DNA of 64,000 nt from Pseudomonas sp. dw_612 (GCF_018449725.1 NZ_JAAVVC010000005.1:372001-436000), one strand, 5' to 3'. Shown: positions 10,149 through 19,403, numbered from the stretch's first letter. Notes: generated by a model from the letters alone, not told the origin. Made by a program: numbers and translations.

Positions 10149-10282
10149 TGTAGCAGCTGCCGAAGGCTGCGTTCGAGGACGAAGTCCTCGCCAACCGGGC
10201 AAACGCGGTACTTCTCAAGCACCGCATGCTCAGGTTTTTACGACTGCTGCGCAGCCGAACGCAGCCTTCGGCAGCTGCTACA
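10149..10282. repeat. Second-family REP hairpin (GCAGCTGCCGAAGGCTGCG type)
   Basis: Inverted copies of TAGCAGCTGCCGAAGGCTGCG at about 10150-10171 and 10261-10281, the other common Pseudomonas REP family, with further inverted pairs between them. Located between norR and cheV. Confidence 0.8.
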
Positions 10283-10409
10283 GAGGTCGCACTGGTCGGC
10301 AATGCGGGTATTTTGCCTAAAGCCTGCCCCCATCAAGTCGATAACCCGGCATCAATAGCTTTTGGCGACTCTTCACTCGCCCATCACCTTTCTCCAAAGA
10401 AGGTTTTTT

Positions 10410-11312
10410 ATGTCCACCACCAAAGCCCGCGCAGATTCACTTTCGCTTCTTCTGTTTACCTTGCGCAGCGGCAAGCTGATGGCGATCAACCTGCTGAAAG
10501 TCAGTGAAATCATCCCCTGCCCGCCGCTGACCAAGCTGCCGGAGTCGCATCCCCACGTTAAAGGCATCGCCACCCTGCGCGGCGCGTCGTTGTCGGTGAT
10601 CGACCTGAGCCGCGCCATCGGCGAACGGCCCCTGGAAGATCCCAACGGTGGCTGCCTGATCGTCACTGATGTCAGCCGCTCCAAACAGGGTCTGCACGTC
10701 CAGGCCGTAAGCAAGATCGTGCACTGCCTGACCACCGACATCCGTCCGCCGCCCTTCGGTTCCGGCGGTGTGCGCTCGTACATCACCGGCGTGACCTCGG
10801 TCGACGGCGTGCTGGTGCAAGTGCTGGACATCGAAAAAGTCATCCACGGCATCGCCCCGGCGCAGATCGAAATGGCTCCGACCGAACTGAGCATGGAAGA
10901 CGCCGAAGTCCTCGGTAACGCGCGAATCCTGGTGGTCGATGACAGCCAGACTGCGTTGCAACAATCGGTGCACACCCTGCGCAACCTCGGCCTGCAATGC
11001 CACACCGCCCGCAGCGCCAGGGAAGCCATCGACTGCCTGCTGGACCTGCAAGGCACCGCCCAGCAAATCAATCTGATTGTCTCGGACATCGAAATGTCGG
11101 AGATGGACGGCTACGCCTTCACCCGCACCCTGCGCGAAACCCCGGACTTTTCTCACCTGTATGTGCTGCTGCACACCTCGCTGGACAGTGCGATGAACAG
11201 CGAAAAGGCACAACTGGCCGGCGCCAACGCGGTGCTGACCAAGTTCTCCTCGCCAGAACTGACCAAGTGCCTGATCGAAGCCGCCAAGGCCGTCGCCGAG
11301 CAAGGTCACTGA
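10410..11312 (+). CDS. cheV: CheV-type chemotaxis coupling protein (CheW-REC)
   Basis: Couples chemoreceptors to the CheA kinase and may buffer phosphate by its receiver domain. The 300-residue product has an N-terminal CheW domain (about 10-165; FTLRSGKLMAINLLKVSEI, GIATLRGASLSVIDLSRAIG) and a C-terminal receiver domain (about 185-295) with VVDDSQ, phospho-acceptor in VSDIEMSEMDG and Lys in LTKF. I chose the ATG at 10410 because AAAGAAGG precedes it. No other chemotaxis gene lies nearby, so it is an orphan here. The GNAT gene that follows starts 26 bp later and may be cotranscribed. Confidence 0.92.
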   Translation: MSTTKARADSLSLLLFTLRSGKLMAINLLKVSEIIPCPPLTKLPESHPHVKGIATLRGASLSVIDLSRAIGERPLEDPNGGCLIVTDVSRSKQGLHVQAVSKIVHCLTTDIRPPPFGSGGVRSYITGVTSVDGVLVQVLDIEKVIHGIAPAQIEMAPTELSMEDAEVLGNARILVVDDSQTALQQSVHTLRNLGLQCHTARSAREAIDCLLDLQGTAQQINLIVSDIEMSEMDGYAFTRTLRETPDFSHLYVLLHTSLDSAMNSEKAQLAGANAVLTKFSSPELTKCLIEAAKAVAEQGH

Positions 11313-11338
11313 GTTTGGCCGAGGACTTTTGCTTTCTG

Positions 11339-11797
11339 ATGCGGCGCAACCTCGCCGAGGCAGTGCCGACCATCCCTTGGCCAACTGGCGTCGAATTGTG
11401 CCAATACCGCCCCGAACTCGCCGAAGCCGTGCATCAACTGATGGAGCTGGGTTATCGCGAGGGCGGCGGCCGCGTGCCGGGGCTGGATGTTTGGCAGCAG
11501 CGCTTTGAAACCGATCCTGAATACGATCCGAGCCTGTGCTTCATCGCCCTGGACGCCGAAGGGATTGTCGGTGTTTGCCAGTGCTGGACCAGCGCCTACA
11601 TCAAGAACCTGGTGGTGCATCCCCAGGCCCAGGGTCTCGGACTGGGTCGCGCCTTGCTGCTACATGCTTTCAAAGTGTTTCAGCAGCGCCGCGAGGGGTT
11701 TGTCGATCTGAAAGTGCTGGAAGACAACCTACGGGCGCAGCGATTGTATGAAAGTGCCGGAATGCGGGTGGTTCGCCGGGAGCCGGTTCCCGCCTGA
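11339..11797 (+). CDS. GNAT-family N-acetyltransferase
   Basis: Predicted to move an acetyl group from acetyl-CoA to an unknown amine. The 152-residue product has the GNAT core: the strand NLVVHPQAQGLGLGRALL with the Q/R-x-x-G-x-G/A pyrophosphate loop, and the C-terminal motif DNLRAQRLYESAGM. I took the ATG at 11339, with GAGGA about 13 nt upstream; a TTG at 11315 in the same frame is possible. It follows cheV closely on the same strand. Substrate unknown. Confidence 0.85.
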   Translation: MRRNLAEAVPTIPWPTGVELCQYRPELAEAVHQLMELGYREGGGRVPGLDVWQQRFETDPEYDPSLCFIALDAEGIVGVCQCWTSAYIKNLVVHPQAQGLGLGRALLLHAFKVFQQRREGFVDLKVLEDNLRAQRLYESAGMRVVRREPVPA

Positions 11798-11802
11798 CAG
11801 CG

Positions 11803-11869
11803 CTTTCGCGAGCAAGCCCGCTCCCACAGGGGCCGCACTCCAATGTGGGAGCGGGCTTGCTCGCGAAGA
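11803..11869. repeat. Inverted REP pair
   Basis: Two REP cores at about 11803-11830 and 11843-11869 form a tight hairpin with a short loop, right after the GNAT stop. Confidence 0.85.
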
Positions 11870-11944
11870 GGCCCGCACAAACAACACACAACCATCAGGC
11901 ATACTCGCTCCCTGGCCAACACTAGCCCAAGGATGCCTACCCCC

Positions 11945-12271
11945 ATGAAAGCCACCACCCTGCTCTTCCTCAGCCTCGCCGCCCTCGCCACCCAGGCCCA
12001 CGCCTCCAGCCCCGACGCCTGGGCCGCCTACGACAAAGCCGTCCTCGCCAGTTGCACCAAGGCCAGCGGCCTGAAGTGGGCCAAACCCGTCGGCAACGCC
12101 GCGCAGTTTGACGACCGGGTCGGCTACACCGCACTCCTGCTGCAAGGCCAATACCCGCAAAAGCACATGAAGGGCCAACAAGGCACCGAACTGTGCCTCT
12201 ACAACAAAAAAACCAAAACCGCCTACGTAACTGAATGGGACTCCGTTAGCCCAACGGTCAAAAAGCCGTGA
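11945..12271 (+). CDS. Small exported protein of unknown function
   Basis: 108 residues. The first 20 form a clean signal peptide (Lys at 2, hydrophobic core TTLLFLSLAALA, cleavage after THAHA-like ATQAHA). The mature part has two cysteines (ASCTKASG and ELCLYNKK) that could form a disulfide, and ends in a Lys-rich YVTEWDSVSPTVKKP. I do not recognise the family; it looks like a conserved Pseudomonas periplasmic protein. The start at 11945 is set by the signal peptide. Confidence 0.75.
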   Translation: MKATTLLFLSLAALATQAHASSPDAWAAYDKAVLASCTKASGLKWAKPVGNAAQFDDRVGYTALLLQGQYPQKHMKGQQGTELCLYNKKTKTAYVTEWDSVSPTVKKP

Positions 12272-12354
12272 ATGGCGCATAACTTGCTTCGACGCAGGTC
12301 TGTGCGGTGGCTTTCTGTCGCCCTTTCATGCCCTCACATGCGACCGGTCGATCA

Positions 12355-13104
12355 ATGAACACAACGTTTTCCTGCGTAGGTTGCGGCAAATGCTGCAACG
12401 ACCACCACGTGCCCCTGACCCTGACGGAAGCCCGCATGTGGGCGAACGATGGCGGTCAGGTGATCGTGCTGGTGGAAGGTTTCCTGGGTAATGGCCTGGG
12501 CTTGCCTCTCCTTCAACGGGAACACGCCGAACGCCGGTCGGTGATGGTTCGCAGTGGCGCGACCGAGGCCTACGTGGCCATCACCTTTGCGGCCTACAAC
12601 GTCGGTCCCTGCCGGAATCTTGACGAAGACAACCTCTGCCGCATCTACGAACGCCGGCCACTGGTGTGCCGCATCTACCCGATGGAAATCAATCCGCACA
12701 TCCCCCTGAACCCGGCGGTGAAGGAATGCCCGCCCGAGTCGTGGGAGCAGGGACCGGACCTGATTGTGGGCGGTGAATTGGTCGATCAGGAACTGGTCAC
12801 GCTGATCCAGCGCTCGCGCCAGGCGGATCGCGATGAGGTTCAGACCAAGGACGCGATTTGTCGGTTGCTCGGGATCCGCACCACCGCGCTGAAGGGCGAC
12901 GGTTTTACCGCTTATCTGCCGGAGATGGGCGCTTTTGCTGCGGTGATCGATCAAGTGATGGCGCAGCCATTGGATGCGCCGGGCAGTGAGTGGATGTTTC
13001 ATGTCTCAGGCGAGGACATTGCCGGGCAAGTGTTGGCGGCCGGGGCTGAAGTGGCGACTGAGGTGCCGGTGAATTATGCGTTTATCTCGTTGCGGGCGGC
13101 TTGA
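12355..13104 (+). CDS. YkgJ-family cysteine-cluster protein
   Basis: The 249-residue product begins with FSCVGCGKCCNDHH, followed later by GPCRNLDEDNLCRIYERRPLVCRIYP. This is the cysteine arrangement of the CxxCxxCC (UPF0153/YkgJ) family, thought to bind zinc or an iron-sulfur cluster. The role is not known. The N-terminal two thirds carry the motif and the C-terminal third has no clear relative. The ATG at 12355 gives the compact N-terminus typical of the family but lacks a good RBS; ATG at 12328 is an alternative. Confidence 0.85.
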   Translation: MNTTFSCVGCGKCCNDHHVPLTLTEARMWANDGGQVIVLVEGFLGNGLGLPLLQREHAERRSVMVRSGATEAYVAITFAAYNVGPCRNLDEDNLCRIYERRPLVCRIYPMEINPHIPLNPAVKECPPESWEQGPDLIVGGELVDQELVTLIQRSRQADRDEVQTKDAICRLLGIRTTALKGDGFTAYLPEMGAFAAVIDQVMAQPLDAPGSEWMFHVSGEDIAGQVLAAGAEVATEVPVNYAFISLRAA

Positions 13105-13132
13105 TCCAAGCATTGAGTTGTTTGTGATGGCC

Positions 13133-13200
13133 CCTTCGCGAGCAGGCTCGCTCCCACATTGAAATGCATCCCCCTGTGGGAGCGAGCCTGCTCGCGAAGG
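13133..13200. repeat. Inverted REP pair (AGCAGGCTCG variant)
   Basis: Facing REP cores of the variant CGAGCAGGCTCGCTCCCA at about 13133-13159 and 13174-13200, between convergent genes. Confidence 0.85.
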
Positions 13201-13251
13201 CGGCAGCCCAGCCACTACAAATCCCGAACTCAACGACGCAGTCTGAGCCCA

Positions 13252-14394
13252 TCAACGAGCAGCAACCGCCAGGCATTCGACTTCAACCCGTGCATCCAGC
13301 ACCAATGCCTTGGCGACGAACGACGTGCGTGCCGGTAACCGATCTACCGGGAAGTAGCGTCGATACACTGTATTCATTGCGCTGAAATCCTTGATATCCG
13401 CCAGGATGACCGTGCATTTGGTCACGTGGGCCAAGGACGAACCGCTGCGTTGCAAGGCGCTGCGCAGGTTCTCCATGGTCTGGGTCATCTGCGGGACGAT
13501 ACCGCCCTTCACCAGTTCACCGTCCGCCCCCAGGCCGAGCACTCCAGACAAATAAAGGGTTTCGCCAAACTGCACCGCATCGGAAAACGGCAGGCCTTCG
13601 TCGTTGAGAAAATAGTGGGGAGCATTGACAGCGACCGGCGGCAAATAGCGCTGGGTGATCAATTGATACTGGCCGTTCTGCTTGAGACGCTCCAGGGCAG
13701 CGTTCAGGTTGTCGCGCAACGCGGTGTCACTGTTGCGTACCGCCATGGCCACGCCGTTACCCAGCATTGGATCGTTGAGCGCCGGGCCGGCAAACGCGAA
13801 GTCACGCCCAGATGGCTGCCCCAGCAGCGCATGGCTGATCTCGATGGTGTCTTGCAGGGTCGCGTCGATTTCACCTGCCAGCAGGCTGGCAATCAGTTGA
13901 TCGTTGAATTTGAAACTGCGCACTGTCACGCCTGCATCAGCCCAGCGGGTCTTGGCAAACGCCTCGCGACTGGTGCCCGCGAGCACGCCGACACGTTTGC
14001 CCTTGAGCGAGGCCGCCGTCGGTTGCAGACCGGAACCCTCGCGCGCCACCAGGCGGCTGCTCAGCGGGTAAAGGTTCTCGGTGAAATCGATCCGCTCGCG
14101 GCGCGCCGGGGTGGCGGTCATCGGCATGATCACGTCGAAACGTCTGGCTTCAAGGGCGTCGATGTTAGTGGCGTAATCCTGGTCCACCCAGACACAGCGG
14201 GTGTTGAGTTCTGCACACAGTGCATTGCCCAATTCGATGTTCAACCCGACCAGTTCACCGCTGTCGTTACGACTCTCGAACGGTGGAACCAGGGCTTCGA
14301 CGCCGAAACGGATGAGTGGCTCGACCGCAGACGACACACAACCGGTGGTCAAGGCCATCAGCGACAGGACGGAGAGGATTTTTAGCAGGGGCAT
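13252..14394 (-). CDS. Lipoprotein fusing a solute-binding (SBP_bac_3) domain to a Rid/YjgF domain
   Basis: 380 residues from the ATG at 14394 (AAGG 8 nt upstream; another ATG at 14427 is possible). Residues 1-19 form a lipoprotein-like signal ending TTGC19. Residues about 27-252 are a periplasmic solute-binding domain of the polar amino acid type (GELVGLNIELGNAL, RFDVIMPMTATPARRERIDFT, GKRVGVLAGT). Residues about 268-380 align with RidA: YLSGVLGLGADGELV, TMENLRSALQRSGSS, VTKCTVILADIKDF, then PAR356TSF, matching RidA Arg105, and ARVE371VE, matching Glu120. RidA hydrolyses enamine/imine intermediates in the cytoplasm. Here the domain should be outside the inner membrane. No ABC permease lies next to it. 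Confidence 0.85.
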   Translation of the reverse strand: MPLLKILSVLSLMALTTGCVSSAVEPLIRFGVEALVPPFESRNDSGELVGLNIELGNALCAELNTRCVWVDQDYATNIDALEARRFDVIMPMTATPARRERIDFTENLYPLSSRLVAREGSGLQPTAASLKGKRVGVLAGTSREAFAKTRWADAGVTVRSFKFNDQLIASLLAGEIDATLQDTIEISHALLGQPSGRDFAFAGPALNDPMLGNGVAMAVRNSDTALRDNLNAALERLKQNGQYQLITQRYLPPVAVNAPHYFLNDEGLPFSDAVQFGETLYLSGVLGLGADGELVKGGIVPQMTQTMENLRSALQRSGSSLAHVTKCTVILADIKDFSAMNTVYRRYFPVDRLPARTSFVAKALVLDARVEVECLAVAAR

Positions 14395-14527
14395 TTCGGA
14401 GGCCTTCGTCGAGGAATTCACGGACATGAATCTTCGACGAGGGGCCACCGACTTTCCCAGAGGACGAATCGCTCATCCTTGTGGGAACAATCTCTAAATC
14501 TGAAAGGTTTTTTTTACGCGCTGAGGG

Positions 14528-14785
14528 TCAGCGTTTGCCCATCGAACGACGCGTACCCGGTGGCGCTGCGCCAGGGGTCTTGGTGTGGCCATTCTTGGCG
14601 CCGTTCTTGTACCACGGCTGATTGGCGTTCTTGGCCGCGGCCAGTTCGCCCGGTTTGAACGGAAACTTGAACGCCGGGATCGCGGCTTTGGTTTCGCTGT
14701 CTGCGCTGGAGTCGACGCTGTCTGGCAGGTCTGCCGGGTCGTCGCTCAAAGCGTCGGCGACCGGCGGTTGTGTCGGGGAAGTCAT
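14528..14785 (-). CDS. Small Pro/Ala-rich protein of unknown function
   Basis: 85 residues. The N-terminal half is acidic and low-complexity (many Asp, Ser, Pro); the C-terminal half is basic (FKFPFKPGELAAAKNANQPW, then GHTKTPGAAPPGTRRSMGKR). No signal peptide or membrane segment. GGAG stands about 6 nt before the ATG at 14785, which is the main reason to call it a gene. Probably a disordered cytosolic protein. It ends 134 bp upstream of the SBP-Rid start on the same strand, so the two could share a transcript. Confidence 0.6.
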   Translation of the reverse strand: MTSPTQPPVADALSDDPADLPDSVDSSADSETKAAIPAFKFPFKPGELAAAKNANQPWYKNGAKNGHTKTPGAAPPGTRRSMGKR

Positions 14786-14927
14786 GAAAGCTCCGGGTGG
14801 TGCACAAAGAGTCGGGCCCGGTGGGTGGGCCGCGAAAGGCGCGAGTATAACCGGATGGAGCGCGGCAAGCTGCAAGCTTCAAGCGGCAAGTCGTCGGCCT
14901 GAGGATTGGCGGTGATTGATCTGACGC

Positions 14928-14995
14928 CTTCGCGAGCAAGCCCGCTCCCACATTTGGAATGCATTCCCCTGTGGCAGCGGGCTTGCTCGCGAAGA
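14928..14995. repeat. Inverted REP pair
   Basis: REP cores at about 14928-14954 and 14969-14995; the second has one substitution (GTGGCAGCGG). They lie in the 359-bp spacer between the divergent 14785 gene and the efflux operon. The rest of that spacer (15000-15144) should contain the efflux promoter, but I see no clear operator. Confidence 0.8.
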
Positions 14996-15144
14996 ACGGT
15001 AACGCGGTCCATCTGCATGACTACCCCGCCCAAACTGTCAGCCCCGTCAGTTAGCAGTCACCTTCCTGACCGGGTAACAGGGCTATAAGGAGAGGTATAA
15101 AATCTGACCTTATTTCCGTCCCTCTAGCCCGGCGCCCCACTCGC

Positions 15145-16305
15145 ATGCGAATTCAGAAAAAATCAGCGTTGATTGCAGTCCCTCTGATTGTCCTGGCAGC
15201 GTTGGGCCTGTGGTACGCCACCAAACCGGCCACCGCCAAACTCGCCGCCCCGACGGCCATTCCGGTGCGGGTCGTCGCGGTCACCGAAAAGGACGTGCCG
15301 CGCTTTGTCAGCGGCATCGGTTCGGTGCTGTCCCTGCACAGTGTGGTGGTGCGCCCGCAAATTGACGGCATCCTCACCAAATTGCTGGTAAAGGAAGGTC
15401 AACTGGTCAAAACCGGCGACTTGCTCGCCACCATCGACGACCGCTCGATCCGCGCCAGCCTCGACCAGGCTCGCGCCCAATTGGGCGAAAGCCAGGCGCA
15501 GTTGCAAGTGGCGCTGGTCAACCTCAAGCGCTACAAACTGCTGAGCGTCGATGATGGCGTGTCCAAGCAGACTTACGACCAGCAACAAGCCTTGGTCAAC
15601 CAGCTCAAAGCCACTGCCCAAGGCAATCAAGCGTCCATCGACGCGGCCCAGGTGCAGCTTTCCTACACGCAAATTCGCTCCCCGGTGACCGGTCGTGTCG
15701 GGATTCGTACGGTGGACGAAGGCAACTTCCTGCGCATGACTGACGCCCAGGGCTTGTTCACAGTGACCCAGATCGACCCGATCGCCGTGGAGTTTTCCCT
15801 GCCGCAGCAAATGCTGCCGACCCTGCAAGGCTTGATCGGTGACCCGCAACGCGCTCAGGTCAAGGCCTACATCGGCGCCGACACCGACGGCGAAACCGGC
15901 AACCTGCTGGGCGAAGGTCACCTGACCCTGATCGACAACCAGATCAACGCCAACACCGGGACCATCCGCGCCAAGGCTGAATTCAACAACCCGAACCAGA
16001 AGCTTTGGCCGGGCCTGCTGGTGACGGTAAAGATTCAGACAGCGCTGGATAAAGATGCGCTGGTGGTGCCGCCGACCGTCGTACAACGCGGCCTCGATCA
16101 GCATTTCGTGTATCGGGTCAACGGCAACAAGGTCGAAACCGTGCAAGTGCAGATGGTCTATCAAGGCAGCGGCCAGGACATCATCACCGGGGTCAAACCC
16201 GGCGACGTGCTGGTCAGCGATGGCCAGTCGCGGCTCAAACCCGGCTCGATGGTGCAAGTGCTGACGGAGCCGCCGCAAGTGGTGCAAGCGGAGCCTAAAC
16301 AATGA
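15145..16305 (+). CDS. RND efflux periplasmic adaptor (membrane fusion protein)
   Basis: Links the inner-membrane RND pump to an outer-membrane channel. The 386-residue product has an N-terminal uncleaved or cleaved signal/anchor (LIAVPLIVLAALGLWYA), a biotinyl-lipoyl half-motif (VRPQIDGILTKLLVKEGQLVKTGDLLATID), a coiled-coil hairpin rich in Gln/Ala (about 105-175), the second half-motif (SYTQIRSPVTGRVGIRTVDEGNF) and a beta-barrel domain. Its stop overlaps the pump start (ATGA), so the two are translationally coupled. Most like the MdtA/MuxA group. Confidence 0.93.
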   Translation: MRIQKKSALIAVPLIVLAALGLWYATKPATAKLAAPTAIPVRVVAVTEKDVPRFVSGIGSVLSLHSVVVRPQIDGILTKLLVKEGQLVKTGDLLATIDDRSIRASLDQARAQLGESQAQLQVALVNLKRYKLLSVDDGVSKQTYDQQQALVNQLKATAQGNQASIDAAQVQLSYTQIRSPVTGRVGIRTVDEGNFLRMTDAQGLFTVTQIDPIAVEFSLPQQMLPTLQGLIGDPQRAQVKAYIGADTDGETGNLLGEGHLTLIDNQINANTGTIRAKAEFNNPNQKLWPGLLVTVKIQTALDKDALVVPPTVVQRGLDQHFVYRVNGNKVETVQVQMVYQGSGQDIITGVKPGDVLVSDGQSRLKPGSMVQVLTEPPQVVQAEPKQ

Positions 16306-19300
16306 GAGGCCCATCCGCGTGGTGCATCGACCACCCGGTCGCCACCATCCTGCTGACCTTTGCCCTGGTGCTGCTGGGTGTGATCGCCTTCCCGCGACTG
16401 CCCATCGCGCCGTTGCCGGAAGCCGAATTTCCGACCATTCAGGTGAACGCGCAACTGCCCGGCGCCAGCCCCGACACCATGGCCTCGTCGGTGGCCACGC
16501 CGCTGGAAGTGCAATTCAGCGCCATCCCCGGCATGACCCAGATGACCTCGAGCAGTGCCTTGGGCTCGAGCCTGCTGACCCTGCAATTCACCCTCGATAA
16601 AAGCATCGATACCGCCGCCCAGGAAGTTCAGGCCGCGATCAACACCGCCGCCGGCAAGCTGCCCAAGGACATGCCGACCCTGCCGACCTGGAAGAAGGTC
16701 AACCCGGCCGACAGCCCGGTGCTGATCCTCAGTGTCAGCTCGACGCAAATGCCCGGCACCGAACTCAGCGACCTGGTGGAAACCCTGCTGTCGCGTCAGA
16801 TCAGTCAGATCGATGGCGTAGGCCAAATCAACATCACCGGTCAGCAACGTCCGGCGATCCGCGTCCAGGCCTCGGCCGACAAACTGGCCGCCATCGGCCT
16901 GACCCTGGCCGACATTCGCCTGGCGATCCAGCAGACCAGCCTCAACCTGGCCAAAGGTGCGTTGTACGGCGAGTCGAGCATTTCGACCCTGTCCACCAAC
17001 GACCAGTTGTTCCACCCCGACGAATACAGCCAGCTCATCGTTTCCTACAAGGACGGTGCACCGGTTCACCTGAAAGATGTCGCCAAAGTCGTCAACGGTT
17101 CGGAAGATGCCTACGTCCAGGCCTGGGCCGGCGATTTGCCCGGTGTGAACCTGGTGATCTCCCGGCAACCGGGGGCGAACATCGTCGAGACCGTGGACCG
17201 CATTCAAGCCGCCCTGCCGGGCCTTGAAGCGATGCTGCCGGCCTCGGTGCAGGTCAAAGTGCTGATCGACCGCACCCAGACCATCCGCGCGTCGCTGCAC
17301 GAAGTGGAAATCACCCTGTTTATCGCGATCATGCTGGTGGTCGCGGTGATGGCACTGTTCCTGCGCCAGTGGTCGGCGACCATGATCGTGTCCGCGGTGC
17401 TCGGCGTGTCGCTGACCGCCAGTTTCGCCCTGATGTACATCATGGGCTTCAGCCTGAACAACCTGACCCTCGTGGCGATCGTGGTGGCCGTGGGGTTCGT
17501 GGTGGACGATGCGATCGTGGTGGTGGAGAACATTCACCGCCACCTGGAGGCCGGCGACGGCATGCGCGAGGCGGCGATCAAGGGTGCCGGCGAGATAGGC
17601 TTCACCGTGGTCTCGATCAGTTTCTCGCTGGTCGCCGCGTTTATTCCGCTGCTGTTTATGGGCGGCGTGGTCGGGCGGTTGTTTAAAGAATTCGCCCTGA
17701 CCGCCACCTCGACCATCATGATTTCGGTGGTGGTGTCGCTGACCCTGGCGCCGACTCTGGCTGCGCTGTTTATGCGTGCGCCGGTGCATCACGCCCACAG
17801 CAAAAAGACCTTTGGTGATCGCTTGCTGGCCGGTTATGAAAAATACCTGCGCCGCGCCCTCGCCCATCAGAAAACCATGATCGGCGTGTTCTGCCTGTCC
17901 CTGGGACTGGCCATCGCCGGTTACATCTTTATCCCCAAAGGCTTCTTCCCGGTTCAGGACACTGGTTTCGTCCTCGGCACCACCGAAGCGGCGGCTGATA
18001 TTTCCTACGGCGACATGGTGAAAAAACACCTGGCTATGGCGGAAATCGTCGCGGCAGACCCGGCCGTGCAGGCGTTTTCCCACTCGGTCGGCGTCTCGGG
18101 CAGCAACCAGACCATCGCCAACGGCCGGTTCTGGATCGCCCTGAAAAAACGTGGCGACCGTGATGTGTCAGCCAGCCAGTTCATCGACCGGATTCGTCCG
18201 CAACTGATGAAAGTCCCCGGCATCGTGTTGTACCTGCGCGCCGGCCAGGACATCAACCTCAGCTCCGGCCCGAGCCGTGCGCAGTACCAATACGTACTCA
18301 AGAGCAACGACGGCCCGACGCTCAGCACCTGGACCCAGCGTCTGACGGAAAAACTGCGGACCAACCCAGCGTTCCGCGATATTTCCAACGACTTGCAACT
18401 GGGCGGCAGCATCACCCACATCAGCATCGACCGCAGCGCGGCGGCGCGTTTCGGGCTGACCGCCAGCGATGTCGACGAAGCGCTGTACGACGCCTTCGGC
18501 CAGCGGCAGATCAATGAATTCCAGACCCAGATCAACCAGTACAACGTGATCCTGGAACTGGACACCAAACAGCGCGGCAAGGCCGAAAGCCTAAACTATT
18601 TCTACCTGCGCTCGCCATTGAGCGGTGAGATGGTGCCGTTGTCGGCCCTGGCGAAGTTCGATGCGCCGACCATTGGCCCCCTGTCCATCGCCCACGACGG
18701 GATGTTCCCGGCGGCCAACCTGTCATTTAACCTGGCGCCCGGCGTTGCGTTGGGCGATGCGGTGATTTTGCTCAACCAGGCCAAGGCCGAAATTGGCATG
18801 CCGGCGGCGATCAGCGGCAATTTCCAGGGCGCGGCCCAGGCGTTCCAGAGTTCGCTGGCCAGTCAGCCGTGGCTGATTCTGGCGGCGCTGGTGGCGGTGT
18901 ACATCATTCTCGGCGTGCTCTACGAGAGCTTCGTGCATCCGCTGACCATCATCTCGACCCTGCCGTCGGCGGGGCTCGGCGCGGTGATCATGCTGTGGAT
19001 CTGGGGCCAGGACTTTTCGATCATGGCGTTGATCGGCTTGGTGCTGCTGATCGGCATCGTGAAGAAAAACGGCATCCTGATGATCGACTTCGCCCTCGAA
19101 GCCCAGCGCAAGGGTGGCTTGCCGCCGGAAGAGGCGATTTTCCAGGCCTGTATCACGCGGTTCCGGCCGATCATCATGACCACCCTCGCCGCTCTGCTCG
19201 GTGCGTTGCCGCTGATGCTCGGCTACGGCACCGGCGCCGAACTGCGCCAGCCATTGGGGATTGCGGTGGTCGGCGGCTTACTGGTGAGTCAGGCGCTGAC

Positions 19301-19394
19301 GCTGTTTACCACGCCGGTCATATACTTGTGGCTTGAGCGGCTTTTCCATCGGCCCAAACCAGAGCCACTGCCGGCACTGGCGACCACAGACTGA
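16302..19394 (+). CDS. RND-family multidrug efflux pump, HAE1/MdtB-MdtC type
   Basis: Proton-driven inner-membrane transporter, 1030 residues with the usual 12 helices and two large periplasmic loops. Helix 4 has VGFVVDDAIVVVENI with the two Asp residues of the proton relay, which marks the drug (HAE1) class rather than the metal (HME) class. The N-terminus (FPRLPIAPLPEAEFPTIQV) and helix 10-12 motifs are also HAE1. It is a single pump gene, not the two-pump MdtBC/MuxBC pair. No outer-membrane factor is encoded next to it, so it must borrow one (inference). Followed after 9 bp by a two-component system. Confidence 0.95.
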   Translation: MRGPSAWCIDHPVATILLTFALVLLGVIAFPRLPIAPLPEAEFPTIQVNAQLPGASPDTMASSVATPLEVQFSAIPGMTQMTSSSALGSSLLTLQFTLDKSIDTAAQEVQAAINTAAGKLPKDMPTLPTWKKVNPADSPVLILSVSSTQMPGTELSDLVETLLSRQISQIDGVGQINITGQQRPAIRVQASADKLAAIGLTLADIRLAIQQTSLNLAKGALYGESSISTLSTNDQLFHPDEYSQLIVSYKDGAPVHLKDVAKVVNGSEDAYVQAWAGDLPGVNLVISRQPGANIVETVDRIQAALPGLEAMLPASVQVKVLIDRTQTIRASLHEVEITLFIAIMLVVAVMALFLRQWSATMIVSAVLGVSLTASFALMYIMGFSLNNLTLVAIVVAVGFVVDDAIVVVENIHRHLEAGDGMREAAIKGAGEIGFTVVSISFSLVAAFIPLLFMGGVVGRLFKEFALTATSTIMISVVVSLTLAPTLAALFMRAPVHHAHSKKTFGDRLLAGYEKYLRRALAHQKTMIGVFCLSLGLAIAGYIFIPKGFFPVQDTGFVLGTTEAAADISYGDMVKKHLAMAEIVAADPAVQAFSHSVGVSGSNQTIANGRFWIALKKRGDRDVSASQFIDRIRPQLMKVPGIVLYLRAGQDINLSSGPSRAQYQYVLKSNDGPTLSTWTQRLTEKLRTNPAFRDISNDLQLGGSITHISIDRSAAARFGLTASDVDEALYDAFGQRQINEFQTQINQYNVILELDTKQRGKAESLNYFYLRSPLSGEMVPLSALAKFDAPTIGPLSIAHDGMFPAANLSFNLAPGVALGDAVILLNQAKAEIGMPAAISGNFQGAAQAFQSSLASQPWLILAALVAVYIILGVLYESFVHPLTIISTLPSAGLGAVIMLWIWGQDFSIMALIGLVLLIGIVKKNGILMIDFALEAQRKGGLPPEEAIFQACITRFRPIIMTTLAALLGALPLMLGYGTGAELRQPLGIAVVGGLLVSQALTLFTTPVIYLWLERLFHRPKPEPLPALATTD

Positions 19395-19403
19395 GGCGGG
19401 GTC

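Noticed and set aside
16161..18083. A 640-codon open frame on the minus strand opposite the RND adaptor and pump
   Set aside because: It is the mirror of strongly supported coding sequence; it is His/Gln/Arg-rich with no domain pattern, typical of high-GC antisense frames.
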